Source: Adiantum capillus-veneris (taxonomy: Eukaryota; Streptophyta; Polypodiopsida; Polypodiales; Pteridaceae). From it: DNA of 64,000 nucleotides. Numbering within the stretch: position 1 is the stretch's first letter; every line of letters starts with the position of its first letter. The stretch is from assembly GCA_014529385.2 (NCBI GenBank), contig CM043966.1:105730087-105794086 (forward strand), in the 5' to 3' direction. Below the pieces are notes generated by a model, which was not told the DNA's origin, searched no databases, and saw only the letters and a list, made by a program, of their open reading frames with translations. The position numbers and the translations under genes are program-made. Positions 54,015 to 64,000 of this stretch are shown here, one piece after another.

Positions 54015-55480
54015 ATGGCTAATGAAAATGCGAGCTTTGCAGGATTGGGAGAGTGGAAAGCTATTTGCAAGAATGACAATCATAAGAAGGTTGTCTTTAA
54101 CATGAAGGAGCAACGCCAAGAGGAGCTCCATGAAGAATCATCTCAAAGTGAGATGGAGGAAGGCTGTACCGATAGCACTTCAGAAGGAGAAAGTAGCGGT
54201 AGCATTACTGAAGAGGAGTCTTCCATTGAAGTCATTGGGGTAAGGTTTAAGCCAAACAACCAAGAGACCTCTTTCCCAGGTTTGGAAGAGGTAGGTTCCC
54301 AAGAGAACCAAAAAGTGGAAGATGAAAGAATGCTAGAAGGTATGTTATCTACAACACTTATAAAGGATGAAAGAGAGGAGCTCAAAGGTGTGTTAAGGAA
54401 ATTTCCTAGGCTTTTTGCTAAAGACTACACCGATGTACATGGAGTAGATGCTGTTCAACACAAAATTGAGTTGAAGCCAGAGGCCACACCCAAGGCTCAG
54501 AAGCTACGAAGACTAGGAGTCATCAAGGAGCAGGCTTTACTCAAGGAGGTAAGAAATCTTCTAGCAACATGTTTCATTTATCCAGTGGAGAATTCAGAGT
54601 GGGTCTCTCCCGTTGTTGTCACTCCTAAGAAAAACGGCAAGTGGAGGGTGTGTGTGGATTACCGTCCACTCAATGAGGCAACAAAAAGAGATCACTTTCC
54701 CCTCCCATTTCAAGATGAGATGCTAAATGAGGTAGCTGGTCATGAGAAGTACATTGTGTGTGATGGCTACTCGAGCTACTTTCAAATAGGTATCGCATTG
54801 GAAGATCAGTTGGTAACAACCTTCATCACCCCTTGGGGTTGTTATGCTTTTAGAGTCATGCCATTTGGTCTGACAAATGCTCCTGCAACTTTCCAACGCT
54901 TCATGAACATGGTGTTTCAAACATTCTTTGGAAAGTCCATTAGGGTTTTTATTGATGATTTTTGCATTTATAGCTCAAAATCATAGCATCTACAAAGGGT
55001 AGAAGAAGGTTTAAAGAAACTCTACGACATGGGAGGTCAACTCAACCCCGACAAGTGTCACATAGGTGAGGATGAAGTGATCTTGCTTGGTCACAAGGTT
55101 TCCTATAAAGGAATTGAGGTGGATCCTTCAAAGACAAAGGCTCTTATTGAGCTCCCATCACCCAAGAATCTCAAAGAGGTCATCTCATTCATTCAAAAGG
55201 TGAAGTATATGTCACGCTTTATTCACTTAGCTTCGGAGTTGCTTCATCCTTTGCAAAAGTTGACACAACAAGTAAATTTGCATGGTCTGATGAGATTGAA
55301 GAGTACTTTTGTAACATTAAAGTCATTTTGTCAGAGCTACCAACACTCATGCCTCCTTGTTGGGAGTACACATTCTTTGTTAGCTCTAGTGTTGGAAGGA
55401 AAACAATTGGTGCTGTGTTGCTACAACAAGATCCCCACAGTACCAGGATGCGACCCATCTACTTTGCTAGTAGGGTCATG
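54015..55480 (+). pseudogene. Reverse transcriptase and connection of element F
   Basis: A 323-codon frame: WVSPVVVTPKKNGKWRVCVD, LPFQDEMLNEVAGHEKYIV, CDGYSSYFQIGIALEDQ, WGCYAFRVMPFGLTNAPATF, then catalytic VFIDDFCIY near 54946. One TAG at 54984 separates it from the same-frame continuation HLQRVEEGLKKLYDMGGQLN, PDKCHIGEDEVILLGHKV, VDPSKTKALIELPSPKNLKE. RT motifs are complete, so the domain is recent despite the stop. Confidence 0.88.
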
Positions 55481-56041
55481 AATGCCTTGGAGAGAGGCTA
55501 CACAGAAGCAGAACTCATGATGCTTTCTCTCATGTTTGCGGTGAGAAATTTTAGATCCTACCTGCTATCAAAACCTTTTGTAATTCTCACTACAAAAAAT
55601 TTGTTCCCTTGGGTGTCATCTCAAATGAATCTTAGTACTAGGATCTCAAAGTGGATTATGGAGTTGCAAGAGTTTCAATACTCTTTCAAGGTAGAAGATA
55701 GTGTGCGTGCACAATTGGTAGGGATTCTCACTTATAAGGTGCATGAGAAGGAAATTAAGGTGACTGAAGTAAAGACCCTACCATTGCCACCACCTAAAAG
55801 TATTCCTAATGCTTTTACCTTGTTCTTTGATGGAGCTTTTCGACGAGCCACAGGAAAAGCAGGGGGAGGGCTAGTATTGCTCAACCCAAGTGGAGAGGTG
55901 GTTATGAAAGAGAAGGTCAATCTACCGAGTTCAACTAGCAACAATGAAGCAGAATATGACACACTACTTCATGGTTTGAAGATGTGTATTAGACAAGGTA
56001 TTCAACGTCTCATGGTAAAGGGAGTGCACTTCTCATTGTGA
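55328..56041 (+). pseudogene. RNase H and second (aRNH-like) RNase H of element F
   Basis: The first RNase H segment includes SVGRKTIGAVLLQQDPHS, RPIYFASRVMNALERGYTEA and ELMMLSLMFAVRNFRSYL. It is followed by a distinct domain, FTLFFDGAFRRATGKAGGG and STSNNEAEYDTLLHGLKMC, the pattern of the extra RNase H (D...E...) seen in Tat elements. It is in a different frame from the RT, so frame changes separate them. Confidence 0.8.
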
Positions 56042-57631
56042 ATCAAATATTAGGCATTTGGGCATGCAAGAATGAAAGCCTTAGGACAAAGGTTCATGCC
56101 ATTCGTAGGTTGTTTAATCAGTTTGAAGAAGTGCAACTATATCATATTCCTAGGAAACAAAATGAAGATGCCGATTTACTTGCACAACAAGCAGTTACAT
56201 GTGTTGAGAAAGAAGTGCAGGTCATCATGGTGGCAATAGTTGTCAAGCAACCGAGATACCAAGGTTTGGAGTCATTGGCTCCCATTATTGGCTACATTTT
56301 GGAGGGCGAGTTTCCACAAGACTTCACTAAAGCTCAGAAGAGGAGACTCATGAAGAAGGCAAGTTTCTATCTCTTCCTAGAAGGCTCCCTCTATCAAAGA
56401 GGGAAGGATCAAGTGTGCAGAAGAGTACCAACTATCGAGGAAATTCCAGCCATTCTAAAAGGTTTGCATGAAGAGGCATGTGGTGGTCATTTTGCCCAAG
56501 AATTAACTGTGAAGAAGATTTTGCTTGCGGGGTATGTTTGGCCAAAGCTTGCATGTGGATGTCTAACATTGGTGTAAAAGCTGTCACAATTGTCAGATAA
56601 ATGTAAATAGAAGGTTGGTGCATGGCCCGAGGCAAATAGTGCTTGCAAATGGACCCTTTGAAAAATGGGGCATTGATGCTATGGGTCCTCTCCCTAGAAC
56701 AAAGAACGGTAAACTCTACATTCTAGTGGCTGTCGACTACATGACTAGGTGGGTAGAGGCCTAAAGTGTGGCAAGGGTAAATGGAAAAACAGTGAGCAGG
56801 TTTGTCTACACTAATATTTGTTGTAGATTTGGCACACCTCTAGAGATTGTTTCGGATAATGGTCTAGGGTTCAAGAAGGGTTTACTCACAGAAGTTTGTG
56901 AAGAGCTTCACATTCTACATTGTCATAGCACACCATACTACCCACAGTCAAATGGTTTGGTGGAGAAGGCTAATGGTGTCATTGCAGGAATCATTAGAAA
57001 GATGGTAAAAAACAAGACAAAGTTGTGGGATGACTTCTTGGATGGTGCCTTGTGGGCGTATCGAACCACATATACGGAAGACACGGAGTTCACACCATTT
57101 CACTTGGTCTATGGCCAAGAGTCTCTGCAGCCTATCGAGCTCAACATCCCAATAATACGGCTTCATGGCAGAGGTGCACAAAATGATCAAGAAGCATGGA
57201 TGGATCGACTTCTTACCTTAGCTGAGCTTGAGTGGAAAAGAGAAGCAGCATACGAGTGCTACAAGAGGAAAGCTACGCAAGCGAAGGAGAAGCTTGACAA
57301 GAAACTAAAGGACAAAGGCATCAATAAAGGAGATCTTGTGCTAAGGTATGACAATCGACTCGATAATCGTTTTGATGCCAAATTTGAAACTAGATGGCAA
57401 GGGCCATACATAGTTAAGAAGGCTTTCAATTCAAGTTACTATCAACTTATGGACTTGAATGGGAAGGAGCACTCCAAGAAGGTAAACAAGTATCGCTTGA
57501 AGCCCTATTTGAGTCGCCTTCTACCAAAGAATCTACCAAAGATCTGCCAAAAGGGAGATATCTCATGTAAGTATTGCTCCATGAAGCATCAGTGTAACTC
57601 CAGCCAAAATGCCCAAGGGGCCAAACAATGA
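56038..57631 (+). pseudogene. Integrase of element F
   Basis: 56038-56577 finishes the second RNase H region (HIPRKQNEDADLLAQQAVTC) and begins the zinc segment (GLHEEACGGHFAQELTVKK). After frame changes the core has FEKWGIDAMGPLPRTKNGK and MTRWVEA followed by a TAA, then 56768-57631: EIVSDNGLGFKKGLLTEVCE, YYPQSNGLVEKANGVI, LWDDFLDGALWAYRTTYTE, FTPFHLVYGQESLQPIELN, and a C-terminal part FETRWQGPYIVKKAFNSSYY. The D, D and E of the catalytic triad are visible. Confidence 0.85.
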
Positions 57632-57707
57632 AGATCTTGTCAAGGACTCTGAAGTACTCTCTTTGGAAAAGATGCTTTATGCTGGTACATGAATATACCA
57701 TCATCCT

Positions 57708-57720
57708 GGGGGAGGGCTAA
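57708..57720 (+). promoter_or_regulatory. Polypurine tract of element F
   Basis: tgggggagggctaa lies immediately before the 3' LTR start tgatagccg. Confidence 0.8.
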
Positions 57721-58950
57721 TGATAGCCGTTTTTCGGCTTTTATAAAATTTCATAGTTAGCTACCTCACCCTACCAAAATCATCCAAACACTGTGTCTAT
57801 CCCTACCATTTCACTGTACATAGGCGTGTGTGAGTTAGGGGACTTTCCCCACGTTTTCTTAAAAACCCTCAATTAGCTAGTCAATGGGATAGTTGAGCCA
57901 AATTTTTTTTAAAAAAAAAGAGAAAAGGTATATTATGGCCTCTATGTGTGTAAATATTTCATTGTATATAGGGCCTAAATATAAGGATTTTTCATAATTA
58001 TTTTGGTATTTATTTAAATATTTATACTTAAGTGTGTGTTATTTATGCTATGTACATTGACTCACCATTACCACAACTTTTCTTACCATACTCTTTATTC
58101 CATAAAGAAATAATTTCATGCAAGGTTCTCTTATTTTTGGTGTAACTCCATCCCAACAAAAATCCAAAAAAACTAGTTTTATATATGTGTATATTTTTTC
58201 ACTATTGTGATTTTTTTCCTTCCTACATCTATTCTCTATTACTCTCATAAATTAGAACACAAAAAATATTCATCTTTTTCTAGTAGACTTATAATGAGAG
58301 AGATTTATTTTGACTCCTTTATATCTTTTTCCACCTATACTATTTATATTTGACATGTACATATTTTTTTAGACCCCTCAATATTTGATTTTCTTAGTTG
58401 TACTATTCATTTATATCATGATCTCAACAATATCTTCAAATATAGACCTACCAAATAAGGTCAAGGATATGTGGCATGCATGCATGCACTATGGAGGGCT
58501 CACTCTTGGAGGCATTCAAAAGAATCATCCAAAGAAGGACTCCACAAGGACTTTGTGCAGTGGGAAAAGACAGTTGGTTTTGTTGAATTTTTAAAGGTCA
58601 CTTGCTCTCTGAATTTGAAAAGGTGATACAAACGAAAGTTGCAGCTCGTCGGCTGAAATTTTGTCTTAAGTTTTTTCATATTTTTTTGAGCTACGAGCTA
58701 TGAGCTATGATTTTATTGGTGGACCCCAGTTTGCCCATGCAATGTTGCCACACTCCCTCTTCCACTTTATCATTTCCTCTTTCACACACACTTCTCCACT
58801 CATCATCCCCACCTGTCTCGCCACTCCTCTCTACACCCTACTCACCTTCTTCTCAACCTTGAAGAATAAGAGAAACCATGGTGAACTCATGTCTCCTACA
58901 CACACTTCCATTCCAGAATTGACCACCTAGTCTCATGTTTCCTCTTCCAT
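57721..58950 (+). repeat. 3' LTR of element F, truncated
   Basis: Matches 49087-50325 of the 5' LTR, then diverges after cctcttccat, so about half of the LTR is missing. No target duplication can be read at this end. Confidence 0.85.
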
Positions 58951-60230
58951 TAGGAGAAATATGAACCTTGCATGGGCCTTGTAAGGAATCCTAATTTTTA
59001 GGGATTAAAGCTAATGGTGTGTAGGGTTAAGGGGACAAGGGCATTCAAGAAGCTAGTTTTGAGTAGGCTTTTCTAGGCTTTTTTTTAGACACATGTAGGA
59101 TGTGGACCTAAGAGGTCACCTTCTCTCTCTAGCTTTTTGAAAGTGAAGGGAGTAAAGAGGTGTGGCCACATCATCAAAAACGTGGATCACTAAGAGCCAA
59201 AATTTGACTTTTTAAAAAAAAAGTTATTTTTACTTATTTTTTACTTAAAACTCCCCCCCAACATATATCCATATCAAAAAAGTATTTTTTGACACTTTTT
59301 TAAACTTACAAGCACTAAAAGTCCAATTTTTCAAAAAAAAAAAACTCCCCCCCAAAAAAAAACCTTTCTTCTCTCTTCCTCCTCTCTCCTTTCTCCCTCT
59401 CCTCTCCCTCCCTGCCCCTTCCCTCCTCCTCCTCCCCTCTCTCCCTCTCTCCCACTGTCCCCTTCTCTCCTGCCATGTTCCTCCCTCTCCCTCCCTGCCC
59501 CCTTCTCTCCTCCTTCTCCACTCTCTCTCTCTCTCCCCCACTACCGCCTTGTCTTCTCCCATGTTCCTCTCTCTCCCTCCCCCCTTTCTCTTTTCATCCT
59601 TTGCTTCCTCATGCAACAACTACCATGGTGCTCAAGGACATCACAAATCGTATGCATACATATTTGCTTGTTCGCAACGTTTGCATCGAAGGCCGCACGT
59701 GAGGGTGAGCAGAGGTCATCCCAGGAACGTCGTAGCATCGGTGAGATGAATGTTGACGATTCTTCAATATCTTGCCAATACCATCACATATTTGAATAAA
59801 ACACCCCTTTATGCAAGGTAACAATATACTTCTTACTTTTGATTGTGTTCTTCTTATCATAAACTTTGAAGTCTAAGGTGTTGCCTCTACTTGTTTGTAG
59901 TGCTTGGCACAAAGGTTTCTTTTATGCACAAATAGTGAAAGGCTGCAGGTTAGAGAGGCCAAGTGTCACCACTTTTCCTCTAAAACAGTCTTCTTTGTTA
60001 CATCTTGCAGGTAGGTGCTTCAAATCCATGCTTATTAGGGGTGGTAGTCTCATCCTAATGTATATTTTTATATTGTTTATTCCTAGCTAGATAGAAATAC
60101 TTGCAAATTTGTACAACATATACTTAACAAGTGTCTTCATTATATAGCTTGCAAATGTTGAATTCATACATGTTTTTGTTACAAGGTGACCTCTTGCTAT
60201 GCTAGAGGCATGTGGAGACCAAATTTGAAA
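58951..60230. other. Non-coding stretch with a long pyrimidine tract
   Basis: From about 59360 to 59600 the + strand is almost all C and T; low-complexity frames on either strand come from this. No gene recognised. Confidence 0.6.
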
Positions 60231-62040
60231 AATCTGATTGCACCAGAGTGTTCACAAGGGGGGTTTTACCTTAGGTGCAAACTGAGACTAGAGTTTTGAC
60301 CAACTCTTGACACCCAAAAGACAAAACTTCGGAGTGTTGAAAACGGAAAAAAGAGAAAATTGTGATTCTAAGCATGTTTTTGCATGAAAATTGGTAAAAG
60401 TGCTTGAAAACCAGTGTCGGAGACTTGGGCATGCTTGTGAATGAATTGTGGCCAAAACTTCATCAGTAGACATCACACGCGTATGATGTCTGAAGGGTAA
60501 TTATGGTAGCCAAAATAAACTTTTGACACTATAGCCGTCTTTCGCAAGTTGTGTTGAGCACATACACCAAATTTCATGTCATTTGGGCACATAGATTGAG
60601 AATTAAGGGGTTTTACTCTTTTACGGTATTTCCTTGTCAAAAAGTGGTGATTTTGTGGAATTTTGACATCCAAAATTTGTTGTGAGCACATAATCAGGAT
60701 CTACGTACCAAGGGGCACCTGGGGTAGAAACAGAAGTCCATTTTGACCACCTAGATATCATACGCATATGATGTCTTAGAGGCCATATTTTGGGTCAAAA
60801 GATACATCTAAGTGCAGCCTTGTGATCTAGAGCATTTAGAAAGCAAATAGGCAAAATTCCATTGAATTTGAAGCATTTTTGGGCTTGTAGAGGCCACAAG
60901 ACGGATCTAGGCAAAGTGAATGCTTGAATTGATCATATCTAGCACAAAAAGTGTTGGAATTGAATTCTGAAAGATGATGTGAGTTGTCAGTGTAGTGAGG
61001 ACCTATGGAGTGAGTATTATTTCAATTTGACCAGTTAGACATAATACACGTATTGATGTCTAAAGGGAAATTTTAGGGACCAAAGTTGACATCAAAGCAT
61101 ACCAGGATGTGAAGAACCACAAGAAAATCTTATAGACCAAGTTTCATCCAATTCTGAGCACATAGACATCATACGCATATGGTGTCTCAGGTCATGATCT
61201 GAAGGTCCAATTACACTTCTGACCACATAGGAGGTTTGGAAATGATGTGTTAAGGTTGTTTGCAAAATTTCATCTCATGTGGACACATATCTTTGAATCT
61301 AACGAGATTTTTGCAGATCTAAGAAGGTAAAGGTGAAAAAGTAGTGATTATTGAGCAATTTTGACATCCAAAATTTGATGTGATCACATATTCTTGTTGT
61401 ATGCATCAAGGAGCACCTCGAGTAGAAGAAGAAGTGAAATCTAAGCCAAAAGACATTATAAGTGTATGATGTCTTAGAGGCCAACAGGTTTGGGTCAGAT
61501 CAAACTTCTAAGTATACCCTAGTGTACTAAAGCATAAAAGAAGTCACTAGCCAAAATTTCATTGCATTTGGAGCACATTTGGGCTAAAAAGTTCCCGATG
61601 ACAAAAAATGGCAAGGTTCATGCTTATATTGATCATAACTTGCACAAAAAGTGTTCAAATTGATATTTGAAAGTTGTTGAGAGGTGCTTGAGTGATAAAG
61701 AGTGTTTGGGATAAAAGTCACTTCATTTTTCCACAAAAGACATCATACGTGTATGATGTCTTAAGTGCCAAATTAGAGGTAAAAAATTACATTTGAGCTC
61801 ATAAAAGTGTTTGCCATCACAAGATAGGCCTAGAGACCAAGTTTCATTCAATTTGGATGACTTTTGGCTTAGTTAACCTCCCAGTGTAGTTACAAGAAAC
61901 CAGACAGAAAAAGGAGTAATAGACGTGTCTAAAAGTGTCAGAATCATAAACTGAGACTTGGAGTGGTTAGAGTACATCAAGGAGAGTCTACATGTTCAAG
62001 TTTGGAGCAAATGTGAGTCAGGAGACATCATACGCTGTGA
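60230..62040. repeat. Satellite-like array, about 285-bp monomer with conserved palindrome
   Basis: A 24-bp palindrome with half-site AGACATCATACG recurs at 60468, 60753, 61037, 61164, 61451, 61738 and (half only) 62023. Spacing is 285, 284, 127, 287, 287 and 285. Between palindromes the monomers are diverged but alignable: tttgacatccaaaatttg recurs at about 60661 and 61359, and ccaagtttcat and ttcaatttgacca style segments recur. A higher-order similarity of about 698 bp links the halves of the array. No ORF. Confidence 0.85.
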
Positions 62041-62096
62041 GCGGGATGGAAACACACACAACACCTCTAAAATGACCCGACACACACTCTTGGGAT

Positions 62097-62097
<1 letters not shown>

Positions 62098-62176
<79 letters not shown>
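62098..62176. repeat. (CA)n microsatellite
   Basis: About 39 CA units, directly following the satellite array; the longest CA run in the window. Confidence 0.97.
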
Positions 62177-62177
<1 letters not shown>

Positions 62178-62299
62178 GGGCACCACTCGGCTATAAGAAC
62201 CCACCTGGCCGAGACAGGGAACACACCTATGGAGTGAGAGGAGAGAGACTACCCATTTACCCACTCCACACAGAGACACACACACACACACACCCAAAA

Positions 62300-63915
62300 A
62301 CTCAGCTCAAAAGAGGATAATTTTTGATGTTTAGATACAATTGAGCTCGGGCCATCACCAATGGGGAAAATAGCTCACACAATATGGGTAAAGTATGCTA
62401 GATACAATCACAAATTGGAGCAGAAGCTTCGCTCATAGAAGAAACTTACACAGCCAAAACAACATAAAAATAGTGAGGAATTTGGAAAAATGACAGTGCC
62501 ATAGCGTCTGGAACAGCCCAAAAGTAGTTTATGCCCAAAACAGGCTCCAAAAACAGCAAAAACACAATTGAGGCTGTTCCTCCTCTTCTCTCCACGTTCT
62601 TTCTAGTATTCTCTCTGATTTTTCAGTGCCCACACTTAGCTTTATCACTTGGGCACCCTTGGCATTTTAGTTGACCTCAAATGGACCCCGAACAGGCCAA
62701 AAACTGACCTCGCAGTGCATAGTTGTCACCCTGCTGCATCCATCCGCACACCTAGCACTCAAATTTTTCCAATAATGCATCCCGCCACCATGTGAAGTGG
62801 GCCCAAAATATGGTCCTCATGATAACCTTTTTGCATAATTATCACAAGAAAACACCCACTTTGTGTCCGTACTTATCCACGTGCAAGTATTGACCCCATT
62901 CGACCTCCTAGCGCCACTAGATGCCATCTGACGCACCTGCTTACCTCATGTCGTCGGTCGCAGATAGCTTCCTCGAGAATTTTTACGCGCTACCAACTCC
63001 TCATTATTATAGAAAAAACACACTGGTACTGGTGATAGTGAAAATCGATGCACTATATACATGCTGTCCTACCTGTACACATGTGGGTCCCACGTAACCA
63101 CCTAGCTCTGGAAGATGGGCAATCCTTTATTCTATGAACCATGCATGTGTATGTACATATGCGCAATCCCTTGCTCCAAGAAACTCTTGAAAACGCGTAT
63201 GAAGTCCCCAAGCACAGGCTGAGGCCAAATAAGAACTTTGACTAGTCTAAGGACTTCCTTTTGACCCTAGAATCCCAAATATCACTCCAAAACCAAATTT
63301 GGACACTTGTAAGTGGACCAAAGCATGCATCTAGTGTTGGTACTTTGAAATTGCTAGAATTAACCTACAGGAAGATTGAATGTGATAGAAGACTATTTTG
63401 GCCATAACTTGAGCTCTCGGTATCAGATTCAAAAACCATTTTAATTAAAATGAAGCTCCAACGTAGCTCTACAACATTTAGTGTGACCCCCGAACAAGAA
63501 GCAAAGAACCTTTCGATCATTCATTGTTGGTCAACTCTCAAAAAAACTTCGTTTAAGGCCTCAAAACACATCCGAAAGTTAGGGGTGTCTAAAAGTGACA
63601 TTTTGAGAGAATTAAGAGAAAACGGTCATGATTTTGGACATAGTTTCGACTTTTTCCTAACCAAAGCACCTTAACACATTGGAATAATTCTTCTTACATC
63701 AAGCTAGGGCTGTTAAGCCCAGAAATCATGTGTACTTTAGAATCAAACTCATCTTATACAAGCTTTAGGATCCCAATGATAGAGGAACATCCGCCCATAA
63801 TGGATCTTCCAAAGTTGCAGTTGATAAAGACCAAATTTGTTCAAAGAGTTTGGATGACAGATCATGAGAATGAAGGACTATATAGATACATTGACGGCAA
63901 TGAGGTCACCCTTTA
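62300..63915. other. Non-coding stretch, no gene recognised
   Basis: Mixed unique DNA. Near 63400 ggccataacttgagctctcg resembles the cataact segments at 6152 and 18674. Short frames at 63450-63674 and 63728-63937 carry no motif. Confidence 0.5.
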
Positions 63916-64000
63916 TGTCATAAAATCTAATATCTAACCAATCCAAATGATTTTCTCATATTAAACTGATCATTTGATGTGGGAGAATAAACGGGAACAA
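63916..64000 (+). repeat. Start of a Ty3 element C-type LTR (partial)
   Basis: tgtcataaaatctaatatc and ttctcatattaaactgatca parallel the LTR start at 27749 (tgtcataataactaatatc; ttctcatgttaaaccgatca). It continues beyond the window. Confidence 0.65.

Larger units (their letters stand above)
49087..58950 (+). mobile_element. Ty3-gypsy (Tat-like) element F, near full length, defective
   Basis: 5' LTR 49087-51683, primer-site candidate at 51687, leader with two small ORFs, gag, CCHC knuckle, protease remnant, RT, RNase H, a second RNase H-like domain, integrase, polypurine tract, 3' LTR 57721-58950 (cut short). The extra RNase H downstream of the RT-RNase H is typical of the Tat lineage of plant Ty3 elements. 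It inserted into a C-family integrase fragment. The coding region has a tandem duplication, stops, frame changes and a missing protease active site. Confidence 0.88.

Noticed and set aside
59245-59702. Arg/Gly/Glu-rich and Pro/Leu/Ser-rich frames
   Set aside because: Artefacts of the pyrimidine tract; no start context, motif or splice evidence.
60468-62037. Regularly spaced palindromes considered as a CRISPR-like array
   Set aside because: Spacing of 285 bp, diverged tandem monomers and eukaryotic context rule out a CRISPR array.
62018-62297. Frames with Cys-Val runs
   Set aside because: Translation of the (CA)n microsatellite.
63450-63937. Two short + strand frames near the window end
   Set aside because: No recognised motif; the second runs into an LTR start, so coding is not supported.

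Overview
This is a nuclear window from a land plant. The evidence is spliced genes with short GT-AG introns, a plant-type peroxisomal SCP2 sterol-carrier gene, PPR and receptor-kinase remnants, Ty1-copia and Ty3-gypsy elements (including a Tat-like Ty3 element with an apparent second RNase H), and very frequent (GA)n/(CT)n microsatellites. The degenerate PPR repeats, motif style and microsatellite density would suit a fern or another seedless plant, but I cannot fix the species. Only about 7 kb looks like host genes; the rest is decayed or nested mobile DNA.

Layout. 1-1.9 kb: a + strand gene with half of a MYND-type zinc finger and one (CT)n-bearing intron. 1.9-4.8 kb: a four-exon - strand gene (854 codons before the stop) that looks like a DDE/RNase H-fold transposase-derived protein. 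4.8-12.3 kb: non-coding DNA with microsatellites, two foldback elements and a 496-bp TIR element. 12.3-14.1 kb: remnants of a receptor-like kinase and a PPR gene. 15.1-21.0 kb: an old Tat-like Ty3 element (G), split by a 2.26-kb insertion that carries a second PPR remnant. 22.2-24.7 kb: a + strand copia fragment (D) whose LTR is fused to a Ty3 chromovirus-like pol (C, 24.7-27.3 kb) with a downstream LTR. 29.5-36.0 kb: a - strand copia element (A), bounded by a 5-bp target duplication and inserted into the reading frame of another copia-like gag. 37.0-41.4 kb: a second - strand copia element (E), same family as D, also with a target duplication. 43.2-45.0 kb: the intact SCP2 gene. 48.7-49.1 kb: a Ty3 integrase fragment, interrupted by a larger Tat-like Ty3 element (F, 49.1-58.95 kb). 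60.2-62.0 kb: a satellite-like array with a monomer near 285 bp. 63.9 kb to the end: the start of another C-type LTR.

The host genes do not form a pathway together. The most notable signals are: a palindrome-bearing 285-bp array; a multi-exon candidate domesticated transposase; a TIR element family present twice, once inside SCP2 intron 3; two similar small ORFs in tandem in the leader of element F; loss of the YxDD reverse transcriptase box in both - strand copia elements; and repeated 138-278 bp tandem duplications in or beside decayed retroelements. All functions are read from sequence motifs by eye; no database search was run.
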